Shown piece by piece: positions 1 through 6,967 of a DNA stretch of 9,609 nucleotides (positions are counted from its first letter, which is position 1; the number at the start of each line of letters is the position of its first letter). Source of the DNA: Alphaproteobacteria bacterium (GTDB taxonomy: Bacteria; Pseudomonadota; Alphaproteobacteria; Puniceispirillales; Puniceispirillaceae); NCBI GenBank assembly GCA_009936885.1, contig JAACDT010000198.1, forward strand, positions 1 to 9,609. Direction: 5' to 3'. The translations under genes and the position numbers were made by a program. The notes beneath the pieces are model-generated. The model did not search any database. It was not told the DNA's origin and saw only the letters and a program-made list of their open reading frames with translations.

Positions 1-863
1 CATTCATCGCCGCCATTATAAGCAGCAGTTGTCATAGCAACGCCAAAACTACTAGGTGAAATTGCCAACGCCTGAAGCGTTTTTTTAAATTTCTCTTGGC
101 GTTTTTCATCCGAGATAATAACGTTTCCAGTATGCATACCAGCAATGTTAAATGTTTTAGTTGTTGAGGTGAGCGTCATAAGATAGGGCCGCGCTGATGG
201 AACTGCTTTTTCAAACGGGGTGTGAATATACTCATCATAGACTAAATCATGATGTATCTCGTCTGAGACGATTAATAGATTATGACGTTCTGCAAATTCA
301 GCAACTTGTTCTAATTCCTGAACACTCCAGACCCGTCCCCCAGGATTATGCGGGGAGCATAGAATAAGCATTTTCTCATTTCCGGTAAGAAGGTTTGCCG
401 TTGCGTCCAAATCCATTTTATATTTTCCCATTGAATCTTTCACCAATGGCGATTCGACAAGGCTTCTCTGCGAAGCTTTAATCACTCGTGAAAAAGCGTG
501 ATAAACAGGGGAGAATATAATAATGCCATCTCCTGGTTGGGTATATGCCTGAATGGCAAGCGCAATAGCATTCACAATGCCATGAACAGATAGCACTGAA
601 TCTGGTTGAATTTGCCATTGGTGTCTGCGTTGCATCCAGCTAACAATAGCCTGTCTGTAATTATCATCTTCTCTAGCATAGCCATAAATACCCTGCTCTG
701 CCATTTCACGAATACAATTCGTCACCGCCTCTGGTGCCTCGAAATCCATATCTGCTACCCACATTGGAATGGCTTCATTTGGGGACAATCCATATAAGGA
801 TTGCAATGAATCCCATTTATCCGAATTAGTGCCAATGCGGCTATGTATTTTATCAAACTGCAT
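1..863 (-). CDS. MalY/PatB-family PLP aminotransferase (cystathionine beta-lyase type), C-terminus cut by window edge
   Basis: Fold-type I PLP enzyme of the MalY/PatB class. Known members cleave C-S bonds of cystathionine or related cysteine conjugates to pyruvate, ammonia and a thiol in the cytoplasm. 287 codons are visible from the ATG; the family runs to about 390-400 residues, so roughly the last 100 are outside. The N-terminus carries the class signature IPMWVADMDF (residues 32-41). The PLP pocket is recognisable: SVHGIVNAI (92-100), Tyr121 in SPVYHAF, CSPHNPGGRVW (169-179, Asn173), SDEIHHDL (200-207, Asp201), and TSTTKTFNIAG (232-242) with the Schiff-base Lys236. The ATG at 861-863 has AGGAA at 871-875, 7 bases upstream, which supports the start. 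It is transcribed divergently from the SDR gene. Family membership is firm; the true substrate (cystathionine, another S-conjugate, or a transamination substrate) cannot be told from sequence. Confidence 0.93.
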   Translation of the reverse strand, partial: MQFDKIHSRIGTNSDKWDSLQSLYGLSPNEAIPMWVADMDFEAPEAVTNCIREMAEQGIYGYAREDDNYRQAIVSWMQRRHQWQIQPDSVLSVHGIVNAIALAIQAYTQPGDGIIIFSPVYHAFSRVIKASQRSLVESPLVKDSMGKYKMDLDATANLLTGNEKMLILCSPHNPGGRVWSVQELEQVAEFAERHNLLIVSDEIHHDLVYDEYIHTPFEKAVPSARPYLMTLTSTTKTFNIAGMHTGNVIISDEKRQEKFKKTLQALAISPSSFGVAMTTAAYNGGDE

Positions 864-1022
864 AGAATATTTCCTACCAATTGCAATGACCTGTTTACAA
901 ATACTAAAATCCCATTTTCAAATAGAAACAACTGAAAATGCTTAAACTTACGCAAAAAACATTTATGCCAAATGGCAACATCATGCAAATCGGGTATGTA
1001 ACGCAAAATGGATAGATAAAGA
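864..1022. promoter_or_regulatory. Divergent intergenic region with a 12-bp operator-like palindrome
   Basis: This 159-bp AT-rich gap separates the divergent aminotransferase and SDR genes and must hold both promoters. It contains a perfect inverted repeat, TGCCA-AA-TGGCA, at 966-977, about 45 bases before the SDR start. The octamer ACGCAAAA occurs twice, at 950-957 and 1001-1008, 51 bases apart on the same strand. I see no clear sigma70 pair. An operator shared by the two genes is inference only. Confidence 0.35.
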
Positions 1023-1856
1023 ATGAGACGCTCCATATTAATAACAGGCTGTTCAAGCGGTATAGGTTTTGATTGTGCTCTAAAATTCCAACAGAGAGGG
1101 TGGCAGGTTATCGCATCTTGCAGAAATGCCGAGGATGCAAAATTTCTGAAAAACACCTATGGATTAGATATTGTTTGTATTGATTATGAAAAGCCAGCCA
1201 CTATTGAAAATGGTTTCAAGGAGGCGCTTGCATTAACAGGGGGTAGATTAGATGTGCTCTTCAATAATGGCGCCTTTGCGATACTGGCTGCGGTAGAGGA
1301 TGTGCCCACAGATGCGCTACGCGCCATTTTTGAAGCAAATTTTTTTGGCTGGCATACCCTAACCCGATTGGCACTACCTGTTATGTTTGCCCAGAAATCA
1401 GGGCGTATTATTCAGAATTCATCTGTCCTAGGGTTTGCTGCCATGCGGTTTAGAGGCGCTTATGTAGCAAGCAAATTTGCCCTTGAGGGATTAACAGACA
1501 CATTGCGGCTTGAGTTAGATGGAAGCGGTGTTCACGCGATCCTAATTGAGCCAGGGCCAATTCGCACAAAAATTCGTGAAAATGCCTTTCTGCAATTTAA
1601 CAAATGGATAAATTGGCAAGAAGCCCGACAAAAATCGACCTACCAAAATAAGTTGATACCGCGTCTTTCAATGGAAAACCCAGGTAAAGATTTGTTCGAA
1701 TTACCTGCCGCATCGGTAAGTGAAGCTGTTTGGAAAGCATCAACCGCAAAAAAACCGCGCGCTCGCTACCGCGTAACCTGGGCGACAACGCTGATGATGC
1801 TCACTAAAAGACTAGCGCCCACATGGCTAGCAGATAATATATCCAAACGTCATTAA
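1023..1856 (+). CDS. Classical short-chain dehydrogenase/reductase (SDR), NAD(P)-dependent
   Basis: A complete 277-residue cytoplasmic oxidoreductase with a Rossmann fold, expected to interconvert a carbonyl and an alcohol with NAD(H) or NADP(H). The N-terminal dinucleotide motif TGCSSGIG is at 8-15. Arg34 follows beta-2 (ASCR), which tends to go with NADP. NNGAF is at 81-85. The catalytic tetrad is intact: Asn106 (EANFFG), Ser134 (NSSVLG), Tyr147 and Lys151 (YVASK). PGPI (177-180) followed by RT is the usual segment after beta-6. The C-terminal RYRVTW...LAPTWLADNISKRH tail resembles the 17beta-HSD-like SDR group. The Shine-Dalgarno before the ATG is weak (an AAAG run close to the start). It converges on the hyi-like gene with a 42-bp gap that shows no strong hairpin. 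Substrate unknown. Confidence 0.93.
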   Translation: MRRSILITGCSSGIGFDCALKFQQRGWQVIASCRNAEDAKFLKNTYGLDIVCIDYEKPATIENGFKEALALTGGRLDVLFNNGAFAILAAVEDVPTDALRAIFEANFFGWHTLTRLALPVMFAQKSGRIIQNSSVLGFAAMRFRGAYVASKFALEGLTDTLRLELDGSGVHAILIEPGPIRTKIRENAFLQFNKWINWQEARQKSTYQNKLIPRLSMENPGKDLFELPAASVSEAVWKASTAKKPRARYRVTWATTLMMLTKRLAPTWLADNISKRH

Positions 1857-1898
1857 ATAGGACCGGCTCTACTGTTGGCCATTATGGACACAAAAAGC

Positions 1899-2669
1899 CT
1901 AATATTCATTCATCCAGTCCAATGATGCCTGGGTAGAGCCAGCAGGCTGATATTCAGCGCCAAAATATCCATCATAACCGCTGGCCTTAAAACTATCAAA
2001 TAAAGCAGGATAAGAAAAAGAATTATGGTTGGGCTCATTTCTATCTGGGAATGCAGCAAATTGAATATGGCGCACCTTTTTATGAAGCAGGGCATATGCC
2101 TCCAGAAGAGCTGTTTTTGAGCCTGTTATGTGAAGCATGTGAAAACAATCAAACATTATACCTAGCCTGTCAGAATTAACCGCGGTCACTACATCAAGTG
2201 CAATCTGGGGTGAAGACATAAAATAACCTGGGACGGAATTTGTATTTATAGGCTCTATAATCACTTCTATCTTTGTGTTTTTTAGCCTTTCAAGAGCATA
2301 CTCTATATTCAAGCATAAGATATCAAAAGAAGCTGAACCAGAGGTAATGCCAGACACAAGATGAATATATCCGGCCTCTACTTCACCTGCATAGTCAACA
2401 GCTTGATCTATTGCTTGCCTTGCTTCATGAGTTGCGTCAGGGAGCGCTGACAAGCCAAATTGGCCTTGCTCACCTTTTGCTGTATTTATAGCAAGCATGG
2501 GAATTGCAGCCTCTATGCATGCTTGCCTTACTTGTGCTGCTGGCACATGGTAGGGACGCTGGCATTCAACCGCTTTAAAACCAACCTCAGCTGCACGCGT
2601 AATAGCGTCAACCAATGGGTGCTCGGTGAATAGATATCCAAGGTTTGCGGATAAAGCATAATCCTTCAA
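1899..2669 (-). CDS. hyi: Hydroxypyruvate isomerase-like TIM-barrel protein, TTG start
   Basis: A 256-residue member of the xylose-isomerase-like TIM-barrel superfamily, closest to hydroxypyruvate isomerase (Hyi), which interconverts hydroxypyruvate and tartronate semialdehyde in glyoxylate metabolism; OtnI-type relatives act on 2-oxo-tetronate. Hyi signatures are SANLGYLF (7-14), IIEPIN (137-142), MFDCFHM (172-178), HIQFAAFPDRNEP (201-213) and FGAEYQP (236-242). The likely metal/catalytic residues Glu139, Asp174, Gln203 and Glu239 align with those I recall from E. coli Hyi. The start is TTG (2667-2669): GGAG lies at 2677-2680 with a 7-base spacer, an in-frame stop lies just upstream, and the next in-frame ATG is only at residue 58. 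The usual PGTGE[IL]xY loop is replaced by PNHNSFSY (213-220), so substrate preference may differ. It is divergent from gloA. Family is secure; the exact reaction is less so. Confidence 0.85.
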   Translation of the reverse strand: MKDYALSANLGYLFTEHPLVDAITRAAEVGFKAVECQRPYHVPAAQVRQACIEAAIPMLAINTAKGEQGQFGLSALPDATHEARQAIDQAVDYAGEVEAGYIHLVSGITSGSASFDILCLNIEYALERLKNTKIEVIIEPINTNSVPGYFMSSPQIALDVVTAVNSDRLGIMFDCFHMLHITGSKTALLEAYALLHKKVRHIQFAAFPDRNEPNHNSFSYPALFDSFKASGYDGYFGAEYQPAGSTQASLDWMNEY

Positions 2670-2676
2670 GTAAATT

Positions 2677-2680
2677 CTCC
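2677..2680 (-). promoter_or_regulatory. Shine-Dalgarno deciding the TTG start of the hyi-like gene
   Basis: On the minus strand GGAG is followed by 7 bases and then TTG. An overlapping ATG at 2681-2683 is in another frame and hits a stop after five codons, so it cannot start this gene. Confidence 0.7.
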
Positions 2681-2758
2681 CATCACTAGGTTACTAACTT
2701 TTTAAATAGCTGAAACTGTTTTTAACGTAAAGGCAAGCGCGCATCGCACTAAAAGCCA

Positions 2759-2787
2759 TTGAACCCAGAAATTATAACAGATAAACT
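2759..2787 (+). promoter_or_regulatory. Candidate sigma70 promoter for gloA-gloB
   Basis: TTGAAC (2759-2764) and TAAACT (2782-2787) are separated by 17 bases and would give a start near 2794, leaving a leader of roughly 46 bases before gloA. The match to consensus is partial (about 4-5 of 6 in each box). It is the best pair I see in the 171-bp gap between the divergent hyi-like gene and gloA. Confidence 0.35.
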
Positions 2788-2840
2788 AATGTCGGAATTA
2801 AAATTCCCAAAGATCGTATCTCATCTAAAGGACATTATAT

Positions 2841-3281
2841 ATGCGCTATATTCACACAATGGTAAGAGTAAAGAATTTAGAAACATCGCTAGATTTTTAT
2901 TGTAATAAACTCGGATTTATAGAATTGGGCAGATATGACTCCGAGAAGGGCCGATTTACCAATGTGTTTTTATGCGCTCACCGGGACCAAGTTTCTGCAG
3001 AAGAAACCAGAGCACCAGAATTAGAACTAACCTATAATTGGGAAGCTGAGGATTATTCAACAGGGCGCGCCTTTGGTCATCTTGCCTACCGAGTAGATGA
3101 TATTTATCAAACCTGCCAAGATTTGATGGATAAAGGCGTTACCATTAACAGGCCGCCTCGTGATGGATATATGGCCTTTATCAAATCACCTGACGGTATT
3201 TCAATCGAGCTACTACAAGAAGGGGAGAAGCAACCTATTCAAGAGCCGTGGGTATCTATGCCTAATGATGGGAGCTGGTAG
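2841..3281 (+). CDS. gloA: Lactoylglutathione lyase (glyoxalase I)
   Basis: Converts the hemithioacetal of methylglyoxal and glutathione to S-lactoylglutathione, the first step of methylglyoxal detoxification. The 146-residue protein has the two beta-alpha-beta-beta-beta modules of the VOC superfamily. It opens with the GloA signature RYIHTMVRVKNLETSLDFY. The four metal ligands of the E. coli-type enzyme are present: His5, Glu62 (ELELTYNW), His80 (FGHLAYRV) and Glu123 (SIELLQ). FIKSPDGISIELLQ (113-126) is the usual C-terminal signature. The compact length suggests the Ni/Co-type bacterial enzyme rather than the longer Zn-type; this is inferred. AAAGGA at 2827-2832, 8 bases before the ATG, is a good ribosome site. 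Five bases after its stop, gloB begins, so the two are almost certainly co-transcribed. Confidence 0.96.
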   Translation: MRYIHTMVRVKNLETSLDFYCNKLGFIELGRYDSEKGRFTNVFLCAHRDQVSAEETRAPELELTYNWEAEDYSTGRAFGHLAYRVDDIYQTCQDLMDKGVTINRPPRDGYMAFIKSPDGISIELLQEGEKQPIQEPWVSMPNDGSW

Positions 3282-3286
3282 AAAAT

Positions 3287-4060
3287 ATGTCACGTATAGA
3301 AATCGTCCAATTTCCCTACCTATCAGATAATTACGGTGTTCTACTCCATGATAGTCACACACAGCAAACGGTTGCAATAGATGCAGGAGAGGATACAGCC
3401 TATAATCAAGCACTTGACTCAAAAGGGTGGCGTCTGTCCCAGATTTGGGTAACACATCATCATTGGGATCATACCGACGGCATTAACGCCCTGTATGAGC
3501 GCTGGCAATGCAACGTAATCGGGCCTGCCAAACATTCAGCTAATCCGATTTCGCATTTATCTACAGGATTAGAGGAAGGGGATATATTTCAGTTTGCTGA
3601 TATGCCGGTAGAAATCCTTCATACCCCTGGTCATACCCTTGATATGATCAATTACTGCCTGCCATCAGAAAATATCTTATTTGCAGGAGATACCCTGTTC
3701 TCACTTGGTTGTGGCAGGGTTTTTGAAGGCACTATGGATATGATGTCTCAAAGCGTCAACAAGATTTCAGCATTGCCAGATGAGACTATAATTTATTGCA
3801 GTCATGAATATACTCAAGCAAATGGAAAATTCGCGTTAAGCGTTGAGGCGGATAACCAAATGCTTATCTCACGAATAAATGAAGTTGAACTGCTAATTAA
3901 ACAGGGTAAGCCAACAATACCAACAAATTTAAAATTGGAAAAACAAACAAATCCGTTTCTGCGTACGTCCTCGCCAGCCATACGAAATAAGTTAGGCTTA
4001 AAAAATGCGAGCGAGGCTGAACTATTTGCTGCCCTTCGTGCCGCTAAGGATAATTTTTAA
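3287..4060 (+). CDS. gloB: Hydroxyacylglutathione hydrolase (glyoxalase II)
   Basis: Hydrolyses S-lactoylglutathione to D-lactate and glutathione, completing the pathway begun by GloA just upstream. The 257-residue protein is a full-length metallo-beta-lactamase-fold GloB. The binuclear metal site reads THHHWDH (56-62; His57, His59, Asp61, His62), His116 in HTPGHT, Asp135 in FAGD and His173 in CSHEYT. GCGRVFEG (141-148) and KQTNPFLR (219-226) are the glutathione-binding signatures, and the C-terminal helical domain ends in the usual R..KD.F. The ATG lies 5 bases after the gloA stop, with GGGAG 12 bases upstream inside the gloA end, which suggests translational coupling. No convincing terminator hairpin lies in the 67-bp gap before the convergent CWC gene. 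Confidence 0.97.
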   Translation: MSRIEIVQFPYLSDNYGVLLHDSHTQQTVAIDAGEDTAYNQALDSKGWRLSQIWVTHHHWDHTDGINALYERWQCNVIGPAKHSANPISHLSTGLEEGDIFQFADMPVEILHTPGHTLDMINYCLPSENILFAGDTLFSLGCGRVFEGTMDMMSQSVNKISALPDETIIYCSHEYTQANGKFALSVEADNQMLISRINEVELLIKQGKPTIPTNLKLEKQTNPFLRTSSPAIRNKLGLKNASEAELFAALRAAKDNF

Positions 4061-4127
4061 ACCCCGAAAATTACCCTAAAAAATAATAGCAAATCAACAG
4101 AACACCAATAGCAGATTATTATAGTTT

Positions 4128-4355
4128 TCAGCGCGCCAGTTCTATTTTATCTGCATTTCTTTGAGCAGATTTCTTCTTACGCATTTTCGTGATTTGTTTT
4201 GCTGTACCGTCCGTTAGGCAATCTGGACAAACACATTTACCCGCTAAGTCAAAATTAGACCGTAGATTAGGCAGATTATGACACCAACATGGTTTTTCTG
4301 TATTGGATCCACACTGAAATTTGGATCCACACTCATCGCATTCTAGCTGCTTCAT
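4128..4355 (-). CDS. Small cysteine-rich CWC-family protein (putative zinc ribbon)
   Basis: A 75-residue protein of the cysteine-rich CWC type, of unknown function. Cysteines are at 6, 9, 15, 23, 25, 41, 43 and 46, in the pattern CxxC, a lone Cys, CWC (23-25), CxCxxC. Two metal sites would fit. The C-terminal third is basic (KMRKKKSAQR), compatible with nucleic-acid binding, though that is inference. I chose the second of two in-frame ATGs (4353-4355) because GGAG sits exactly 6 bases upstream of it; the first ATG (4365-4367) overlaps that GGAG and has no ribosome site, and would add only MERD. The segment ECGSKFQCGS contains an internal repeat (see findings). It lies downstream of typA on the same strand, 79 bp after the typA stop. 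Confidence 0.75.
   Translation of the reverse strand: MKQLECDECGSKFQCGSNTEKPCWCHNLPNLRSNFDLAGKCVCPDCLTDGTAKQITKMRKKKSAQRNADKIELAR
4303..4333. repeat. Two copies of a 13-bp repeat, 18-bp period, inside the CWC gene
   Basis: TTGGATCCACACT occurs at 4303-4315 and again at 4321-4333. The 18-base period is six codons, so on the minus strand it encodes two consecutive CGS units (ECGSKF then QCGSNT). The near-perfect DNA match suggests a recent duplication rather than chance. Confidence 0.8.
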
Positions 4356-4376
4356 GTCGCGCTCCATTTGGGTAAA

Positions 4377-4394
4377 TAGTATATTCAGATACTA
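4377..4394. repeat. AT-rich 6-bp inverted repeat upstream of the CWC gene
   Basis: TAGTAT and ATACTA flank a 6-base loop in the gap between typA and the CWC gene. The stem has only two GC pairs and no adjacent U-run, so it is a poor terminator. It could be an operator or chance in AT-rich DNA. Confidence 0.25.
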
Positions 4395-4434
4395 AATACA
4401 TCGTCATATATTACAGATATTAAATAGAATACCT

Positions 4435-6246
4435 CTAATTTCTCGCCGCTTTTTTTCTTTCATGCGACAATAGATACTGTTTTCGAAGGCGCAACGTTAA
4501 TGGGGTTACTTCAAGCAATTCATCTTGATTCAAATAGGCCATCATATCTTCAAGCGAGAGATTACGAGGCGGAGAAAGAGAAACGGCATCATCCGTTCCA
4601 GAAGCACGCACATTTGTAAGTTTCTTTCCTTTAAGGACATTTACCTCAAGATCATTATCGCGGTTATGCTCGCCCACTATCATACCCTGATAAACAGCCG
4701 TCTGATGAGAGACGAACATATCTCCCCTATCTTGTAAATTAAACAAGGCATATGCAACGGCCTGACCTGTATCATTTGAAATTAAGACACCGTTTCTTCG
4801 CCCAGATATATCCCCCTTATATGCAGCATAGCTGTTAAACAGACGGTTAATGACACCTGTTCCTCTGGTATCTGTAAGGAACTTGCTTTGAAAGCCAATA
4901 AGCCCGCGTGAGGGTGCCAGGAACGTTAATCTGGTTTTGCCAGCTCCAACCTCACGCATATCTGACATCTCAGCCTTACGGCGATTTAAGGAATCAATAA
5001 CCGTACTTGCATATTCGGAATCAACGTCAATAATAACCTCTTCTATTGGCTCTAAACGCTGTCCATCTTCATGCTTATATAATACTCTTGGACGAGATAC
5101 GGTGAGCTCAAAACCTTCTCTTCGCATGGTCTCAATTAAAACACCAAGCTGTAGCTCACCTCGGCCACCAATTTCAAAAGAATCCTTATTTTCGCTTTCA
5201 GAGAATGTTATAGCAACATTCGTCTCAGCTTCGGCTAAAAGACGTTGCCGTATCATTGTTGATGTTACTTTTTTGCCTTCCTGACCAGCAAAGGGCGAAT
5301 CATTAACCGTTATCGTCACAGACATTGTAGGCGGATCAATTGGCGTTGATTGAAGAGGCTGTTTTTGTTCTGCGTTACATATTGTATCGGCAACGGAAGT
5401 TTTTGTTAATCCAGCAATACAAATAATATCTCCCGCTTCAACTCTGTCAACTGACACTCTGTTAGTGCCTTCAAAATGCATTAGCTTGGTCAGCCTTCCT
5501 TGCTCAATAACATTGCCATCAAGATCTATGGCGCGCACCTGCTCGTTCATTTTTGCTGTGCCCTGAACAACTTTTCCTGTCAGACATCTGCCAAGGAATT
5601 GGTCTGAATCAAGTAAGGTTGCAAGCATGGCAAAAGGAGCTTCTAAATCCTGTTTTGGCGGCGGAACATGCGCTAGAATTAAATTTAGCAGAGGTTCAAG
5701 CGAGAAGCGTTTATCTTCAAGTTCTCGCACACACCAACCATCCCGTCCTGAGGCATATAAAATTGGAAATTCAAGCTGCTGTTCATTTGCATCAAGCGCC
5801 ACGAATAAATCAAACACCTCATCTACGACCTCCTCTGCTCGGCTGTCGGGTTTATCAACTTTATTAATAATGACGATAGGTCGCAAACCAAGCGCAAGAG
5901 CCTTTCCCAACACAAACTTTGTCTGTGGCATGGGGCCTTCTGCTGCATCCGTTAATAAAATAACTCCATCAGCCATATGCAAAACACGCTCAACCTCACC
6001 GCCAAAATCAGCATGACCTGGGGTGTCGATAATATTTATTCTAACATCCTGCCAGCGTATAGAAGTTGGCTTGGCAAGAATTGTAATGCCTCTTTCTTTT
6101 TCAAGGTCGCCAGAATCCATTAGTCGTTCACTAACAGATTGATTATCGCGGAACATGCCAGACTGCTTCATAATAGAGTCAATTAATGTTGTTTTACCGT
6201 GATCAACGTGAGCAATAATTGCTATATTGCGTAATTCTTGAGGCAT
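4435..6246 (-). CDS. typA: Translational GTPase BipA/TypA
   Basis: A ribosome-associated GTPase related to EF-G and LepA that helps 50S subunit assembly and stress or cold adaptation. The 603-residue protein is the usual length. The G domain is intact: G1 AHVDHGKT (12-19), the switch I RGITI (52-56), G3 DTPGH (74-78), G4 NKVD (128-131) and G5 around ASG (165-167). Domain II, the EF-G-like domains III and V, and the BipA-specific C-terminal domain follow, with the diagnostic GRGELQLGVLIETMRREGFEL-type segment and a C-terminal PLTLRLRKQYLLSHERKKAA tail. The ATG at 6244-6246 has only a modest ribosome site (AAGG at 6257-6260, 10-base spacer). It lies 79 bp after pncA on the same strand, so it may be read through from tdk-pncA or from its own promoter. 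Confidence 0.97.
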   Translation of the reverse strand: MPQELRNIAIIAHVDHGKTTLIDSIMKQSGMFRDNQSVSERLMDSGDLEKERGITILAKPTSIRWQDVRINIIDTPGHADFGGEVERVLHMADGVILLTDAAEGPMPQTKFVLGKALALGLRPIVIINKVDKPDSRAEEVVDEVFDLFVALDANEQQLEFPILYASGRDGWCVRELEDKRFSLEPLLNLILAHVPPPKQDLEAPFAMLATLLDSDQFLGRCLTGKVVQGTAKMNEQVRAIDLDGNVIEQGRLTKLMHFEGTNRVSVDRVEAGDIICIAGLTKTSVADTICNAEQKQPLQSTPIDPPTMSVTITVNDSPFAGQEGKKVTSTMIRQRLLAEAETNVAITFSESENKDSFEIGGRGELQLGVLIETMRREGFELTVSRPRVLYKHEDGQRLEPIEEVIIDVDSEYASTVIDSLNRRKAEMSDMREVGAGKTRLTFLAPSRGLIGFQSKFLTDTRGTGVINRLFNSYAAYKGDISGRRNGVLISNDTGQAVAYALFNLQDRGDMFVSHQTAVYQGMIVGEHNRDNDLEVNVLKGKKLTNVRASGTDDAVSLSPPRNLSLEDMMAYLNQDELLEVTPLTLRLRKQYLLSHERKKAARN

Positions 6247-6325
6247 GAGACAGGAACCTTTTTATAAAGAAAGTCAGACGTCGGTGTCCTACATCACTCT
6301 TCATGTAAAAGAAATCAAAATATGC

Positions 6326-6967
6326 TTATTCGGGCAATTTTTCTAATAATGTGACACCTGCCTGTGACATCTTATCTAGCTGAAGGCTGAGCGAGCCGTC
6401 CAAGTCAATCCCGCGACAAGCCGGCAGTAGCACATTTACATCGAACCCTAGGCGTGCTGCATCAAGCGCTGAATAAGCAACACAGTAATCAGTTGCAAGA
6501 CCTGCAAGATAAACGCTGCTAATCTGTTTTGTGGCGAGCCATCCTTGCAGACCGGTTTTTGTTTCACCGTCATTCTCAAAAAATGCGGAATAGCTATCAA
6601 TTTCACGGCGATACCCTTGTCGGATTAGAGCTTGTGCTGCACTGGTATTTAAATCTGGGTGAAATTCAGCGCCAGAGCTATTCTGGATACAATGATCTGG
6701 CCATAAAGTCTGCGCGCCATAAGGCATTTGAATAGATGAGAAAGGCTGGCTTCCATCATGAGAACTTGTAAAGCTATAATGTCCTGCTGGATGCCAGTCT
6801 TGCGTTAGTACAATATTATTAAAAAGAGTTAAAAGCCCATTGATAGGAGGTACCACTTGATCCCCCTGCTCGACAGCTAATGCGCCGCCAGGACAAAAAT
6901 CCAATTGCACATCAATCACCAGCAAGCAGGCATTATCGTCTATTATGGGGGTATCTTTGCGTATCAT
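6326..6967 (-). CDS. pncA: Nicotinamidase/pyrazinamidase-like protein with catalytic Lys replaced by Gln
   Basis: PncA deamidates nicotinamide to nicotinate for NAD salvage. This 213-residue isochorismatase-fold protein has almost all family signatures: [16 protein letters not shown] (17-32) with nucleophile-activating Asp19, the metal-binding [11 protein letters not shown] (56-66; Asp57, His59, His63), LWPDHCIQ (88-95), [11 protein letters not shown] (123-133) and GLATDYCV (156-163) with nucleophile Cys162. The third member of the Asp-Lys-Cys triad is missing: the family reads [RH]KG six residues before the DSYS Asp, while here it is RQG, so Gln117 (codon CAA, 6617-6619) stands in its place. 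Activity is therefore doubtful or altered. The start ATG overlaps the tdk stop as ATGA and has AAGGAG at 6975-6980 with a 7-base spacer, so translation is probably coupled and the start is secure. Confidence 0.9.
   Translation of the reverse strand: MIRKDTPIIDDNACLLVIDVQLDFCPGGALAVEQGDQVVPPINGLLTLFNNIVLTQDWHPAGHYSFTSSHDGSQPFSSIQMPYGAQTLWPDHCIQNSSGAEFHPDLNTSAAQALIRQGYRREIDSYSAFFENDGETKTGLQGWLATKQISSVYLAGLATDYCVAYSALDAARLGFDVNVLLPACRGIDLDGSLSLQLDKMSQAGVTLLEKLPE

Noticed and set aside
755..1156. 133-residue minus-strand open frame spanning the aminotransferase/SDR divergent region
   Set aside because: It overlaps the starts of two well-supported genes on both sides, has no recognisable domain, and its composition looks like an antisense shadow.
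1857..1898. Terminator between convergent SDR and hyi-like genes
   Set aside because: No stem longer than 4-5 bp and no flanking T-run could be found.
4061..4127. Possible terminator between gloB and the CWC gene (AATAAT/ATTATT with a T-run on the minus strand)
   Set aside because: The stem is only 6 AT pairs with a loop of about 27 bases, too weak to call an intrinsic terminator.
4365..4367. First ATG of the CWC gene as its start
   Set aside because: No ribosome site precedes it, and it overlaps the GGAG that is ideally placed for the ATG at 4353-4355.
4937..5284. Plus-strand open frames antisense to typA (also 5553-5867 and 5627-6016)
   Set aside because: They lie wholly within the typA coding sequence, are Ser/Arg/His-rich, and show no family signal; typA is intact in its own frame.
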